From Acidobacteriota bacterium (GTDB lineage Bacteria; Acidobacteriota; Vicinamibacteria; Vicinamibacterales; JAKQTR01), in assembly GCA_026393755.1 (NCBI GenBank), contig JAPKZO010000015.1, positions 1 through 63,780 on the forward strand: a stretch of 63,780 nucleotides of DNA, given 5' to 3'. This document shows positions 22,063 through 31,054 of the stretch, piece after piece; position 1 is the first letter of the stretch, and each line of letters opens with the position of its first letter. The notes under the pieces are model-generated. The model saw only the letters and a program-made list of their open reading frames with translations, did not search any database and was not told the DNA's origin. The position numbers and the translations under genes are program-made.

Positions 22063-22806
22063 GTGAACATTTACCTTTACACGAGAGTTTCAACGGTTCA
22101 GCAGAACGACGGACTGGACGCACAGGAGGCGACGTGTCGTTCATTTCTCGGCAACTTGTTGGGGCAGGAAGCGTGGAGAAAGCGGTTCCAGTCCGTCACG
22201 ACGGCTTCGGGGCAGTTGACGGTGAACGTCGTGCGGGAACAAGTCAGCGGCAGCGTGGCATTCCCAAAGCGTCCACAGGGGGCGGCTCTCCTTGCGAAGT
22301 TGAGGAAGGGCGATCATCTCTGCTTTGCGAAGTTGGATCGGGCATTCCGCTCGGCTCGGGACTGTCACAACACTCTGGCGGAGTTGAAGACGCTGGGTGT
22401 GTCAACGTCCATCTGCGATCTTCCTGACGGCGCGGACGTGACAGGCAACGGGATTGCGGCACTCCTGATCGGCATTATGGCGTCCGTGGCGGAGTGGGAG
22501 AGGGAACGCATCGGAGAACGCACAAGAGATACCAAGAGAGTGGCGAAGGATCAGGGGCGCTATCTCGGGGGAAAGATTCCGTGGGACAAGACGGTTGTTG
22601 ACGGCAAACTCGTTGACGACGACTCAAAGCGGATAGTGGTGCGGAAGTTGAGGGAGTGGCGGAGCGAAGCGGTCCCGCTTCGTGAATGCCAGGCACGAAT
22701 CAAGAAGAACTACAAAACGTCCCTTTCGCTTGATGCGATTAGGCGAATGACGGACGGACAGGCGACGGAAGCGGCGAGGAAGCGTGGGCGGCGGAAGCGA
22801 CAGTGA
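22063..22806 (+). CDS. Serine recombinase (resolvase/invertase family)
   Basis: 247 residues. The resolvase domain has the nucleophile Ser10 in YLYTRVSTVQQ, and later conserved basic residues in FAKLDRAFRSARDC, DLPDGADVTGNGIAALLIG and EWERERIGERTRD. A helix-turn-helix-like tail follows (VPLRECQARIKKNYKTSLSL). It is too short for a large serine integrase and closer to resolvase/invertase or IS607-like length. The stop is 87 bp from the tRNA 3' end. It probably resolves dimers or inverts DNA rather than integrating at the tRNA. Confidence 0.88.
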   Translation: MNIYLYTRVSTVQQNDGLDAQEATCRSFLGNLLGQEAWRKRFQSVTTASGQLTVNVVREQVSGSVAFPKRPQGAALLAKLRKGDHLCFAKLDRAFRSARDCHNTLAELKTLGVSTSICDLPDGADVTGNGIAALLIGIMASVAEWERERIGERTRDTKRVAKDQGRYLGGKIPWDKTVVDGKLVDDDSKRIVVRKLREWRSEAVPLRECQARIKKNYKTSLSLDAIRRMTDGQATEAARKRGRRKRQ

Positions 22807-22807
22807 T

Positions 22808-22859
22808 ACTACAAAAGACAACTACAAAACTCTGTACAAACACAGAACGAGTAGTTGTC
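22808..22859. repeat. E3 right-end repeats
   Basis: ACTACAAAA at 22808-22816 and 22821-22829, plus TGTACAAAC at 22833. GACAACTAC (22817-22825) and GTAGTTGTC (22851-22859) are perfect inverted 9-mers. The ACTACAAAA unit is shared with the left end at 17611, as expected for integrase arm sites. Confidence 0.5.
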
Positions 22860-22892
22860 GTCTCTGTAAGATATTGATAATAAAGGAGTTGG

Positions 22893-22978
22893 TGCCGGAG
22901 GAGGGAATTGAACCCACACTCTCATTGCTGAGAACGGGATTTTGAGTCCCGCGCGTCTGCCAGTTTCGCCACTCCGGC
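22893..22978 (-). tRNA. tRNA-Leu (anticodon CAA)
   Basis: 86 nt on the minus strand. Acceptor GCCGGAG pairs with CTCCGGC, discriminator A, and CCA is encoded (22892-22890). The anticodon arm is CGGGA-CTCAAAA-TCCCG with anticodon CAA, followed by a long variable arm (class II tRNA) and T arm with TTCAATT. It is the only copy in the window with a 5' half. Its 3' half is the attachment site for the array to the left. Confidence 0.93.
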
Positions 22979-23051
22979 ACGTCAGGGATGGAGTCGCAGA
23001 CGAAGACAAAAAGTATAGCACGCAGGTCCCGGCCCACGATGCGGCGTCCAA

Positions 23052-24251
23052 CTACGAACAGGCAAACCAGGGCCGCACGACGTGACCATCGCGGAGATGG
23101 GGCTCTTCGCCACCGCCGTAGACGAGAACGCCGCGCTTCCGGCTGCTGCGCGACAGATCCAACCAATACCCCAATCCGGCGAAGAAGTCGCGCGCAATCG
23201 TCGTGCCCGACTTGATCTCCACCGGAATCAGGCGGCCACCAAGGTCGATCACCAGATCGACCTCGTGCCCGGTCTGGTCGCGCCAGAAGAACAGCGGCGG
23301 CTCCCGTCCGATGGCGGCAAACACCTTGACGAGTTCCGAGACGACAAACGTTTCGAAGATGGCTCCGCGAAGCGGATGCGTCGCCACATCAGCGTCGCGT
23401 GTGATCCGAAGCAGGTAACACAGGAATCCTGAATCCAGGAAATACAGCTTCGGACTCTTGATCAGGCGCTTCGAGAAATTGGCATGGTGTGGTTGCAGCA
23501 GATGCACAAGGCCGCTTGCGACAAGCACCGACAACCATCGGCGCGCCGTCGGTTGGGCGACACCGGCGTCCGATCCGAGAGACGAGAGATTCAGCAGTTG
23601 CCCGGACCGGCCGGCGCAAAGCCGGACGAATCGGCCGAACAGCTCGATGTCGCCAACGGCCAGCAATTCACGCACATCGCGTTCCACATAGGTGCGATAG
23701 TACGACGCCATCCAATCGACGGCGTCACTTCCCGTCTCGTGCACCGCCGGGTAGAGACCCTGACGCAGAATCCAGTCCAGGTTGAACCGCGGCGTTGTGC
23801 GATTAGGCTTCACCTGATCGAAGTGGATTGCGTTCAACTGAGACACTTCGCGCAGTTCCGCCAGGCTGAAGGGCGGAAGTGTGACGATGGCAATCCGGCC
23901 GGCCAATGTCTGGCTGACGCTGCGCATCAGCAGGAACTGCTGTGATCCGGTCAGGATGAACCGACCGGGCCTTCGGTTCTCGTCGATGATGCCCTGCAAG
24001 TACGAGAAGAGCGTCGGCGCCCGCTGGACCTCATCGAGCACGGCGCCGGCTGGGAATCGCGCCAGGAACCCCCGAGGATCGGTCCTCGCGAACTCGCGCT
24101 CGTCAGGATCTTCGAGCGAGACGTACGCGTGGGAGGGAAACGCCGCTCGTGCGAGGGTGGTCTTGCCGGACTGACGTGGCCCGCCGACATAGACCGCGGG
24201 GAATGAAGATGCCAGGATGCGCAATTTCGGGGTGAGAGCCCTGCGCTTCAT
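23052..24251 (-). CDS. DUF4143 AAA+ ATPase
   Basis: 399 residues. Walker A VGGPRQSGKTTLAR (residues 22-35), Walker B AGAVLDEVQRAPTLF, sensor-1 FILTGSQQFLL, then a DUF4143 C-terminal half with FIETFVVSEL-like IFETFVVSELVKVF and FFWRDQTGHEVDLVID and PVEIKSG, which is a PD-(D/E)XK-like core. This large family is widespread in accessory DNA of bacteria and its role is not established. It begins the right flank, 74 bp from the tRNA. Confidence 0.88.
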   Translation of the reverse strand: MKRRALTPKLRILASSFPAVYVGGPRQSGKTTLARAAFPSHAYVSLEDPDEREFARTDPRGFLARFPAGAVLDEVQRAPTLFSYLQGIIDENRRPGRFILTGSQQFLLMRSVSQTLAGRIAIVTLPPFSLAELREVSQLNAIHFDQVKPNRTTPRFNLDWILRQGLYPAVHETGSDAVDWMASYYRTYVERDVRELLAVGDIELFGRFVRLCAGRSGQLLNLSSLGSDAGVAQPTARRWLSVLVASGLVHLLQPHHANFSKRLIKSPKLYFLDSGFLCYLLRITRDADVATHPLRGAIFETFVVSELVKVFAAIGREPPLFFWRDQTGHEVDLVIDLGGRLIPVEIKSGTTIARDFFAGLGYWLDLSRSSRKRGVLVYGGGEEPHLRDGHVVRPWFACS

Positions 24252-24332
24252 GGGGAAAGTCTATGCGGCAGATGCGGCCCTGTCAAATTAAACATTGAAT
24301 ATTCAATTGGTCAAACCGCCAGGGAGGCCCGC

Positions 24333-24950
24333 TCAGGTAGTGCGCCCAGCCGACTCGACCGTCGTTGCCGGCTCCGTCTCCGCCCACAGCGACGCCAGCT
24401 CGAGCTCGACTTCGATGAAGGGCTCAGCGCGAACCACGGCGTCACCGACGTGTGTGGCCAGCATCGTCCAGCGGCCGCCGCTCAGTTGCAGCACTTCGAG
24501 CGTCCTCGCGATCGGATCGACTAGCCATGCGTGGCCGACGCCCTCACGACCGTAAATGCGAAGCTTCTTCTCTCGATCGAGCGATGCGGTAGACGGCGAC
24601 AGCACCTCGCACACCCAGTCGGGAGCGAGCGGGAAGTACGCAGTCGCCGGTACCGCGGGCATCCGGCTTCGCCGCCACCCCGCCCAGTCTGGCACCAAGA
24701 CGTCGGAGCGAAGGTGCAATTCAGGTTCCATGAGGATCAACCAACCGCCCGGGCCGCCACGCCCGCGGTGGTAAGGCAGCCTCAGCGTATCGCCAATGGC
24801 AGTCTCCGCAAGCGCATGAACCGGCGCCGGCCTCGGCGACGCGTGGAGCTCGCCGTCCACAATCTCGCCCACCTGAATGTCAGGCAGGTTGACCAGATCC
24901 TCATACGTCGCAGGTCGGTCGAACGGTGGAACCCTCGGCATGGGTCGCAT
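24333..24950 (-). CDS. Uma2 family (DUF820) endonuclease-like protein
   Basis: 205 residues; an internal ATG at residue 4 (MPRVPPFDRPATYEDLVNLP) may be the real start. The PD-(D/E)XK pattern of Uma2 is present: EIVDGELHASPRP (Glu), VLVPDWAGWR (Asp), PDWVCEVLSPST (Glu) and DREKKLRIYGREGVGHAWLVDP. The family is abundant in cyanobacteria and myxobacteria with unknown function. Same strand as the DUF4143 gene but separated by about 80 bp. Confidence 0.85.
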   Translation of the reverse strand: MRPMPRVPPFDRPATYEDLVNLPDIQVGEIVDGELHASPRPAPVHALAETAIGDTLRLPYHRGRGGPGGWLILMEPELHLRSDVLVPDWAGWRRSRMPAVPATAYFPLAPDWVCEVLSPSTASLDREKKLRIYGREGVGHAWLVDPIARTLEVLQLSGGRWTMLATHVGDAVVRAEPFIEVELELASLWAETEPATTVESAGRTT

Positions 24951-25397
24951 TGTACATCGTCGCCTGCTGCATACCGGATGCCGTTCCAGTCAGCGCAGCG
25001 ACCTCGCAAGTCACGACAACAGCAGGAGTACCGGGGCTCGTGAAGAGAGAGCGATTCGCCGGAGGCAGAAAGTGCCATGAGGGAGGGACAGCGTGAACGC
25101 AATTCCTGCCCTCACGCGGCTGCCGCGGGCCAGTCCGACGACAGATCGTTCCCGGTGAATCGACTGTCCAGAAATTGGGCAGTGGTTGAGCGGTCTGCCC
25201 AGAACTGGACTTCTCGCACGTTCGAAGAGCCGGCGCCTGACGCCATTCCAACAAAGTGGATAACACCTGTATTGTCAATTGATTGCCTCGATCCAGCCCA
25301 GGGCGAGCCGGCAATCCCGCCGCGATGAATTGCCTCCGCCAGACTCCTGCAATGGCGAACACAAGGCGAAACATCGACGGATTTGCCCTGTTTTTGG
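24951..25397. other. Intergenic, no gene seen
   Basis: About 450 bp between the Uma2 start and the carD promoter. Open frames here are short and not protein-like. No tRNA, clear hairpin or repeat was found. Confidence 0.5.
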
Positions 25398-25426
25398 TTG
25401 TCTGCGCGCGAAAACCGGCGTATAAT
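25398..25426 (+). promoter_or_regulatory. Sigma-70 promoter of the CarD gene
   Basis: TTGTCT (25398-25403), 17-bp spacer, consensus TATAAT (25421-25426). The leader to the start codon is about 60 nt. Confidence 0.75.
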
Positions 25427-25494
25427 GGCTCTGTTGCGGGTATCTCAGAACCCCCGGCACCTCCCCAGTAACTCCTAAGAAGTGAGGGAACTCA

Positions 25495-26061
25495 GTGACA
25501 TTCCAGATCGGCGATAAGGTCATCTACCCGAATCACGGCCTTGGTATTGTCGAACGGATCGAAGAGAAGACCATCCTGGGCACAACCTGCGGTTTCTACC
25601 ATCTCCGGATTGCCGCCAACGCCACGACGGTGCTCGTCCCGCTGACAAACGTGGACGGCGTCGGGCTGCGTCGCGCAATCGACGATGGTGAAGTCGACCG
25701 GTTGTTCAAGCTGCTCGGCGATGGAAAGATCGACGCCCAGCAGAACTGGAAAGGCCGCTTCAAGGACAACTCCGAGAAGATGCGCACGGGGTCCATCTAC
25801 GATGTGGCCGACGTGCTCAAGAGTCTTTCGTTGCTCAGCAAGTCGAAGAGCCTCTCGTTCCGCGAAAAGCGCATGCTCGATCGCGCCCGATTCCTGATCA
25901 TCACGGAAGTCTCAGAGGTCATGCAGGAAGGGCAACCCGTGATCGAGAGCCGTCTCGACTCCGCCCTCAACAAGTGCATCGCGGCCCGCGCCCGGGGTAT
26001 CGAGAAGGCGAAAGCGGTCAAGGCGTCTGCCAAGCCGGCGGCTCGCGCCAGGGTGTCGTAA
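25495..26061 (+). CDS. carD: CarD family transcriptional regulator
   Basis: 188 residues from GTG 25495 with GAGGGA upstream. The N-terminal RNA-polymerase-interaction domain (Tudor-like) reads FQIGDKVIYPNHGLGIVERI and FYHLRIAANATTVLVPLTNV, followed by the helical DNA-binding domain with WKGRFKDNSEKMRTGSIYDV, SLSFREKRMLDRARFLIITE. CarD binds the beta subunit and stabilises open promoter complexes, often at rRNA promoters. The tail is Lys/Ala rich. Own promoter and a terminator make this a single-gene unit. Confidence 0.92.
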   Translation: MTFQIGDKVIYPNHGLGIVERIEEKTILGTTCGFYHLRIAANATTVLVPLTNVDGVGLRRAIDDGEVDRLFKLLGDGKIDAQQNWKGRFKDNSEKMRTGSIYDVADVLKSLSLLSKSKSLSFREKRMLDRARFLIITEVSEVMQEGQPVIESRLDSALNKCIAARARGIEKAKAVKASAKPAARARVS

Positions 26062-26091
26062 AGTCCTCTCGCCGTCGCCTTTGATCTCCCA

Positions 26092-26128
26092 GGCCCGATC
26101 CGGCATCCCCGGGTCGGGCCTTTTCTCT
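26092..26128 (+). terminator. Rho-independent terminator after carD
   Basis: GGCCCGA (26092-26098) pairs with TCGGGCC (26114-26120), followed by TTTTCTCTT. Confidence 0.8.
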
Positions 26129-26163
26129 TATGATGCTGATAGCGCCCTGCTTCGGAGTGCGTT

Positions 26164-28443
26164 ATGACCATTGATCGCTCGTCGCGGCTTCGGCTACTCG
26201 GCGGCGTCACGCGGTTGTCGGTTGCCGTGGCCGTCATCGGCCTCGGCGCCGGACTGGCCGTCGCATCGCGGGCTGGCGAGCGCGCAATCAGCCAGCCAGA
26301 TCAGCAAGGCGCGCGCCAGTCGGTGGGGTCGCCCGCAGACCAGCAACGGCCCGAAACGCAACCGCCCCCCAAGAGTCAGCCGCCACCCGAGGCCCAGGCG
26401 CCCCAACGCCCCGTGTTTCGCACCGGCGCGAACGCCGTGCGCGTGGACGTGTTCGCGACCCGGAACGGTGTGCCGGTCGAGGACCTGACCGCCGACGACT
26501 TCGAGGTGCTCGAGGACAACACGCCGCAGAAGGTGGAGGCGTTTGAGCACATCAAGATCCAGAACAGCGGCGTGCCGGCGACGCGAGTCGAGCCGCGGAA
26601 TGTCCGAGAGGCGAACCAGATGGCAGCCGACCCCCGCGCCCGGGTGTTCGTGCTGTTCCTCGACACCTACCACGTCCACATGACCGCCTCCCACAATGTG
26701 ACGCGGCCGCTCATGAACCTGCTGAATCGCGTCGTTGGCGACCAGGACCTGATTGCCGTGATGTCGCCCGAAATGGCGGCCTCCGACATCATGTTTACGC
26801 GGCGGACGGACCAGATCGCCCAGGCGCTCGCCAGCTTCCGCTGGTGGGGCCAGCGGGGGCAGGAGGGGTTCACCAACGACCAGACCGAACAGCAGTACAT
26901 GAACTGCTACCCGCCGCAGGCGGGGGAGGGGGCCACGTCCTCGGTGGCGCAGGAGATGATCGAGCGGCGCCGCGAAAAGAACACGCTGGATGCGCTGGTG
27001 GATCTGGTCCGGCATCTTCACGGGATCCGGGAGGAGCGCAAGGCGATTCTGCTGGTCAGCGAGGGATGGCAGCTGTTTCGTCCGGACCCGAGCATGATGG
27101 CGGCCGGCACCCGCCCGCCAACGATGGGCGTCGGCCCGGACGGGCGCCTTGGCATGATCGATCGCGGCAGTTCCGTCGGCGCGGTCCGGACGCTCTGCGA
27201 CCAGGACCGCGTGATGCTCTCCGGCCTTGATGATGAACGGCGCTTTCGCGACGTCATGGACGAGGCCAATCGTGCGAACGCGAGTTTCTACCCGATCGAG
27301 CCGCGCGGCCTGCCGGTGTTCGACAGCGACATGGGTCCCAATCCTCCGCCCTCGATTATCGACGACTTCATGATGCTCCGGAATCGGCACGACACGCTGT
27401 TGACGGTCGCCGAAAACACCGACGGCGTGGCGGTGATCAACTCCAACGACATCGAAGGCGGGCTCAAACGAGTCGTCTCCGACCTGTCGTCCTACTATCT
27501 CCTGGGCTATTCATCGACCAACTCGAAGGCCGACGGCAAGTACCGCGCGATCAAGGTGCGCGTCAAGCGGCCCGGCGTCGAAGTGCGCGCCAGACGGGGA
27601 TACAAAGCGCCAACCGCAGAAGAAGCCACGGCACGGACCACCTCAGCCGCCGCACCGGCGGTCGACGAAGCCACCGCAGCCATCAGGAAGACGATCGCGA
27701 CGCTCGAAGGCTCGGCCCGCGACGTGCCGCTGCGCGTAACGGTGAGCCCGGGTTGGTGGACTCCAGCCGGCGATCCCTCGAAGGCCAAGCCCGCGGGTGC
27801 CGAACCCGCACTGTGGATCATGGGAGAGATCGACACTCGCGCAAACACCGGCGACAACTGGAGCCAGGGCGGCGACGCGGACGTGGCCATCACGGCCAAG
27901 GACGGCTCGACGGTGATCCGCTACACGGTGCCGATTCCCGCCGGGTCGGGCCGATTCCTCACGCGCTTCCCCCGGACCCTCGAAGACGTGTGGCTCGACC
28001 CCGGCAGCTACGCGGTGCGGGTGCGCGTGACGCCGGCGACGGGAGGCCTGCCGATGACGGAGACGGCCCGATTCGACGTGGCATCGCCAGCCCGATCGGA
28101 TGCGCTGATGCTCGGACAGCCGATCTACTTCCGGCGGGGCACCGCTGCGATCGCGCCGGAGAACGCCACGACAGACCGGCGTTTCCGGCGAACCGAGCGC
28201 ATCATCATCCAGCTGTCCGCGTCGCTGGCGCCCAACAAGGTGAGCGGCGAACTGGTCGATCGCAACGGCAAGACGATGGCGCTGCCCGTCGGCGCCACGG
28301 TCGTCGAGAAGGACGGCGTACGCTGGGTGCGCGCTGAATTGACCCTGGCGCCGCTCGCGGTCGGCGATTACGTGATCCGGATCACGACGGAGCAGGGCAC
28401 ACAGACACTCCACATGCTCGCGCCGTTTCGGATTGTGCCCTGA
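26164..28443 (+). CDS. Exported VWFA-related protein, Acidobacteriota type
   Basis: 759 residues. An N-terminal membrane segment (LSVAVAVIGLGAGLAVAS) is followed by a Gln/Pro-rich linker, then the signature VRVDVFATRNGVPVEDLTAD with FEVLEDNTPQKVEAF. The VWA-like domain starts at RVFVLFLDTYHVHM; the metal-site motif DxSxS is replaced by DTYHV. Middle segments include AILLVSEGWQLF and YYLLGYSSTNSKADGKYR, typical of the family. The last 250 residues form beta-rich domains. Such proteins are multiplied in Acidobacteriota genomes; function unknown, probably protein-protein contact at the envelope. Confidence 0.88.
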   Translation: MTIDRSSRLRLLGGVTRLSVAVAVIGLGAGLAVASRAGERAISQPDQQGARQSVGSPADQQRPETQPPPKSQPPPEAQAPQRPVFRTGANAVRVDVFATRNGVPVEDLTADDFEVLEDNTPQKVEAFEHIKIQNSGVPATRVEPRNVREANQMAADPRARVFVLFLDTYHVHMTASHNVTRPLMNLLNRVVGDQDLIAVMSPEMAASDIMFTRRTDQIAQALASFRWWGQRGQEGFTNDQTEQQYMNCYPPQAGEGATSSVAQEMIERRREKNTLDALVDLVRHLHGIREERKAILLVSEGWQLFRPDPSMMAAGTRPPTMGVGPDGRLGMIDRGSSVGAVRTLCDQDRVMLSGLDDERRFRDVMDEANRANASFYPIEPRGLPVFDSDMGPNPPPSIIDDFMMLRNRHDTLLTVAENTDGVAVINSNDIEGGLKRVVSDLSSYYLLGYSSTNSKADGKYRAIKVRVKRPGVEVRARRGYKAPTAEEATARTTSAAAPAVDEATAAIRKTIATLEGSARDVPLRVTVSPGWWTPAGDPSKAKPAGAEPALWIMGEIDTRANTGDNWSQGGDADVAITAKDGSTVIRYTVPIPAGSGRFLTRFPRTLEDVWLDPGSYAVRVRVTPATGGLPMTETARFDVASPARSDALMLGQPIYFRRGTAAIAPENATTDRRFRRTERIIIQLSASLAPNKVSGELVDRNGKTMALPVGATVVEKDGVRWVRAELTLAPLAVGDYVIRITTEQGTQTLHMLAPFRIVP

Positions 28444-28654
28444 CTCGGGATTCGGAGAGGGGGATTAGCCGGGAGCGTGGTTCCCGAAGCGGCCCCTCGA
28501 ACCGAGCCGACAGCGTCAGGCACGCAAAATGCGCCGATAGGGCCAAGGACAGGCTGCGCGAATAGCGCAAACGTCAGACCGGTCACGAGCCCCGGTAGGC
28601 GTGTTTTGCCGGCGAGCGTGAGCGGGGACGCGGAGGGAACCCCGCTCCTGGCGC

Positions 28655-28699
28655 ACACAAAACGAGGGACGCCGCGCACGGCATGCGCAACGTCCCTCG
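28655..28699 (-). terminator. Terminator downstream of the OPT transporter
   Basis: On the minus strand CGAGGGACG and CGTCCCTCG (28691-28699 and 28663-28671) form a perfect 9-bp stem, followed by TTTTGTGTG. Confidence 0.65.
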
Positions 28700-28729
28700 G
28701 CAGATCGGGTGACGAATCGACTGGGCCGG

Positions 28730-30817
28730 TTACATCACCGCAGTCGGCGGTGCGGGCTCGTCTGGGGTGCCGGCCTTCCGCAGCGGAACAAAGATCATGT
28801 AGACCGCCAGCACGGCGAAGACCGGGATGGCCAGCAGCCCCGCAACGCTGTCGAGGCCCGGAATACCCGGAAACTCCTTGTTCGTGCTGAAGAACACGAC
28901 CGCGGCGATGATGAGCCCCATAATCGCTTCACCCGCGATCAACCCCGACGCCGTCAGCACCCCGGCATTCTCGACGCGCGCCTTCTGCGCCGCGTTGTAG
29001 TCGCGTCTGGCGGCCATCTTGTCGACGATGCCGCGAATCATGCCGCCGACAAAGATCGCGAACGTCGTGCCGAGCGGCAGGTACATCCCGACCGAGAACA
29101 GCATCGGGCTGCGCACCTTGATCAGGATGAGCGAGATGCCCATGGCGATGCCGACGATCACCAGCGGCCACGGCATGTCGCCGCCGACGATCCCCTGTGA
29201 GAGCGCGGCCATCAGGCCCGCCTGCGGCGCCGCCAGCACGCGGCCGCCGAGACCGCCACTCGCGACCTCGGAGTTGTGCAGGACGTAGATCGGGAAGAAC
29301 ATCACAAGGCCGGCTACCGCGACGCCAATCATGTCTCCAATCTGCATCTTCCAGGGCGTGCCGCCCAGGATGTGCCCGACCTTGAGATCCTGCAGCATCT
29401 CGCCTGCCACAGCCGACGACACGCACACCACCGCGGCCACCGCCAGCACGGCCGCGACGCCCGCCTCGCCCTTCACGCCCACAATCACCATCGTCAGCGC
29501 CGCCACGATGGTGGTGGCGAGCGTCAGACCCGAGATCGGGTTGTTCGACGAGCCGATCATGCCGACCAGATTGCCCGACACAGCCGCGAAGAAGAACCCC
29601 GTGATGAGCATGACGATGGCCGCAAACAGCGCACCAGACAGCATGTTCGTGAAGTAGAAGTAGACCGCCGTCATCAGCGCGAACACGAGCGCGATGCCGA
29701 AGAGCACGACTTTGAACGAGAGGTCCTGCTGGGTGCGTTTAGTGGCGGCTGCGGCCACCGCCGATTTCTTGACATCCGCCACGCCGCGCTTGATGCCGAG
29801 GATGAGGTTCTTCCGCATCTTGAACAGCGTGTAGCAGGCGCCGACCAGCATGCCGCCGACCGCGATCGGGCGGACGATGAAGCGGTAGAGGTGGCCGACC
29901 AGCCCGCCCCAGTTCTGGACGCCGTCGGGCGACGTGTACTTGTCAATCAGGCTCGGCCCGAGGAAGAAGACGAGCAGTGGCACGAACAAGCCCCAGGCCA
30001 GCAGGCCTCCGGCGAAGTTCAGCGCGCCCAGTTCAGGCCCGATGATGTAGCCGACGCCCATGTACGCCGGGGTTACGGCGGGCGCTGCGATGGTGGTGAC
30101 GCCGCCGGCAGCGATTTCGGTGGGTGATTTCCCCAGGCCCAGCTTGACGACGCTTTCCTTGAGTTTGCCAACCGCCAGCTCGAACGTGTTACCCGAGAAG
30201 AAGATGCCCAGACCGTCCTTCGTATCGATGTCCGTGCGCGAGAGCAACCGGATGATCGCGCCGACGCCCATCGCCTGGAAGAGCTGCATGGCGGCGTCCG
30301 CCCCGCGCTGACCAGCCTTGTGAATCTCGGCGGCGGCCACCGACTCGGGGAACGGCAGGCCCTTGTCCTCGACCATCACGCGCCGGAGGATGGTAACAAA
30401 GAGGATGCCCAGCATGCCGCCCAGCACCATCAGAGTCGAGGCCGCTAGGTACTCCGTGTATATGTTGGCTGCGTCGAAGTGCCACAGCCCGAGGATGACA
30501 AACGCCGGCATCGTGAAAATGGCGCCCGCTGCCACCGACTCACCGATTGAGCCGACGGTCCTGGCGAAGTTCTCTTCGAGGAGGCTGCCCTTCATGATGC
30601 GGAGGACGGCCATTCCGATGACGGCTGCCGGGTAGGTGGCCGCAATCGTCATCCCGGCCCTCAGGCCGAGATACGCATTGGCCGCTCCGAGGATGACGCA
30701 CATGAGCAGGCCAAGAAGCAGGGCGCGTACCGTGAACTCCCGTTGATCGGAGTTGTCGGGCACGAACGGCTTGAAGCCGTCATCAGGGGCTGTTGGGCTA
30801 GTCGGTTTCACACTCAT
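28730..30817 (-). CDS. OPT family oligopeptide transporter
   Basis: About 695 residues, an integral membrane protein with some 15 hydrophobic segments. Family landmarks: EFTVRALLLGLLMCVILGAAN at the start, YLGLRAGMTIAATYPAAVIG, then GSSNNPISGLTLATTIVAAL and VAGEMLQDLKVGHILGGTPW in the second half. OPT proteins import small peptides or metal chelates by proton symport; bacterial members of this length are close to the TIGR00733 type. The ATG at 30817 was chosen because the hydrophilic head (KPTSPTAPDDGFKPFVPD) follows directly; 30826 is an alternative, and sequence further upstream is not protein-like. It diverges from the S9 peptidase, consistent with peptide use. Confidence 0.9.
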   Translation of the reverse strand: MSVKPTSPTAPDDGFKPFVPDNSDQREFTVRALLLGLLMCVILGAANAYLGLRAGMTIAATYPAAVIGMAVLRIMKGSLLEENFARTVGSIGESVAAGAIFTMPAFVILGLWHFDAANIYTEYLAASTLMVLGGMLGILFVTILRRVMVEDKGLPFPESVAAAEIHKAGQRGADAAMQLFQAMGVGAIIRLLSRTDIDTKDGLGIFFSGNTFELAVGKLKESVVKLGLGKSPTEIAAGGVTTIAAPAVTPAYMGVGYIIGPELGALNFAGGLLAWGLFVPLLVFFLGPSLIDKYTSPDGVQNWGGLVGHLYRFIVRPIAVGGMLVGACYTLFKMRKNLILGIKRGVADVKKSAVAAAATKRTQQDLSFKVVLFGIALVFALMTAVYFYFTNMLSGALFAAIVMLITGFFFAAVSGNLVGMIGSSNNPISGLTLATTIVAALTMVIVGVKGEAGVAAVLAVAAVVCVSSAVAGEMLQDLKVGHILGGTPWKMQIGDMIGVAVAGLVMFFPIYVLHNSEVASGGLGGRVLAAPQAGLMAALSQGIVGGDMPWPLVIVGIAMGISLILIKVRSPMLFSVGMYLPLGTTFAIFVGGMIRGIVDKMAARRDYNAAQKARVENAGVLTASGLIAGEAIMGLIIAAVVFFSTNKEFPGIPGLDSVAGLLAIPVFAVLAVYMIFVPLRKAGTPDEPAPPTAVM

Positions 30818-31054
30818 GCGGCGCATCTTAGCATGACAGTCAGGCAGACAGGGACACGACTGGATTCCGGCATTCCGCCTTCGCCCCTGCGTCTTCCCCG
30901 GGCTACGGCGGGACAGGTCGCCGGAATGACGACCCAGAAGGGTCCCTCTCGACGCCGATCGACGCGGGCGGGTCGCGCAGGCAGGAACGAGACGGTGTAC
31001 AGTATGCCGGCAGACGTGGCCGGCGGGGTGCACGGAGGCTTTCTGGAGGCGAAC

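Larger units (their letters stand above)
17507..22892. mobile_element. E3: integrative element with methyltransferase-nuclease and two recombinases
   Basis: A 5.4-kb unit between the att copy at 17507 and the intact tRNA-Leu at 22893. A tyrosine recombinase is at the left end, a serine recombinase at the right end, a methyltransferase with nuclease-like tail in between, and a leftward operon with a replication-like protein. ACTACAAAA-type repeats occur near both ends (17611, 22808, 22821). By eye the base composition is less GC-rich than the flanking chromosome, fitting recent transfer. Confidence 0.7.

Noticed and set aside
22063-22806. Serine recombinase as the enzyme that integrates at the tRNA
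   Set aside because: It is resolvase-sized, and tRNA 3'-end targeting with retained 3'-half copies is the habit of tyrosine integrases, one of which is at the other end of E3.
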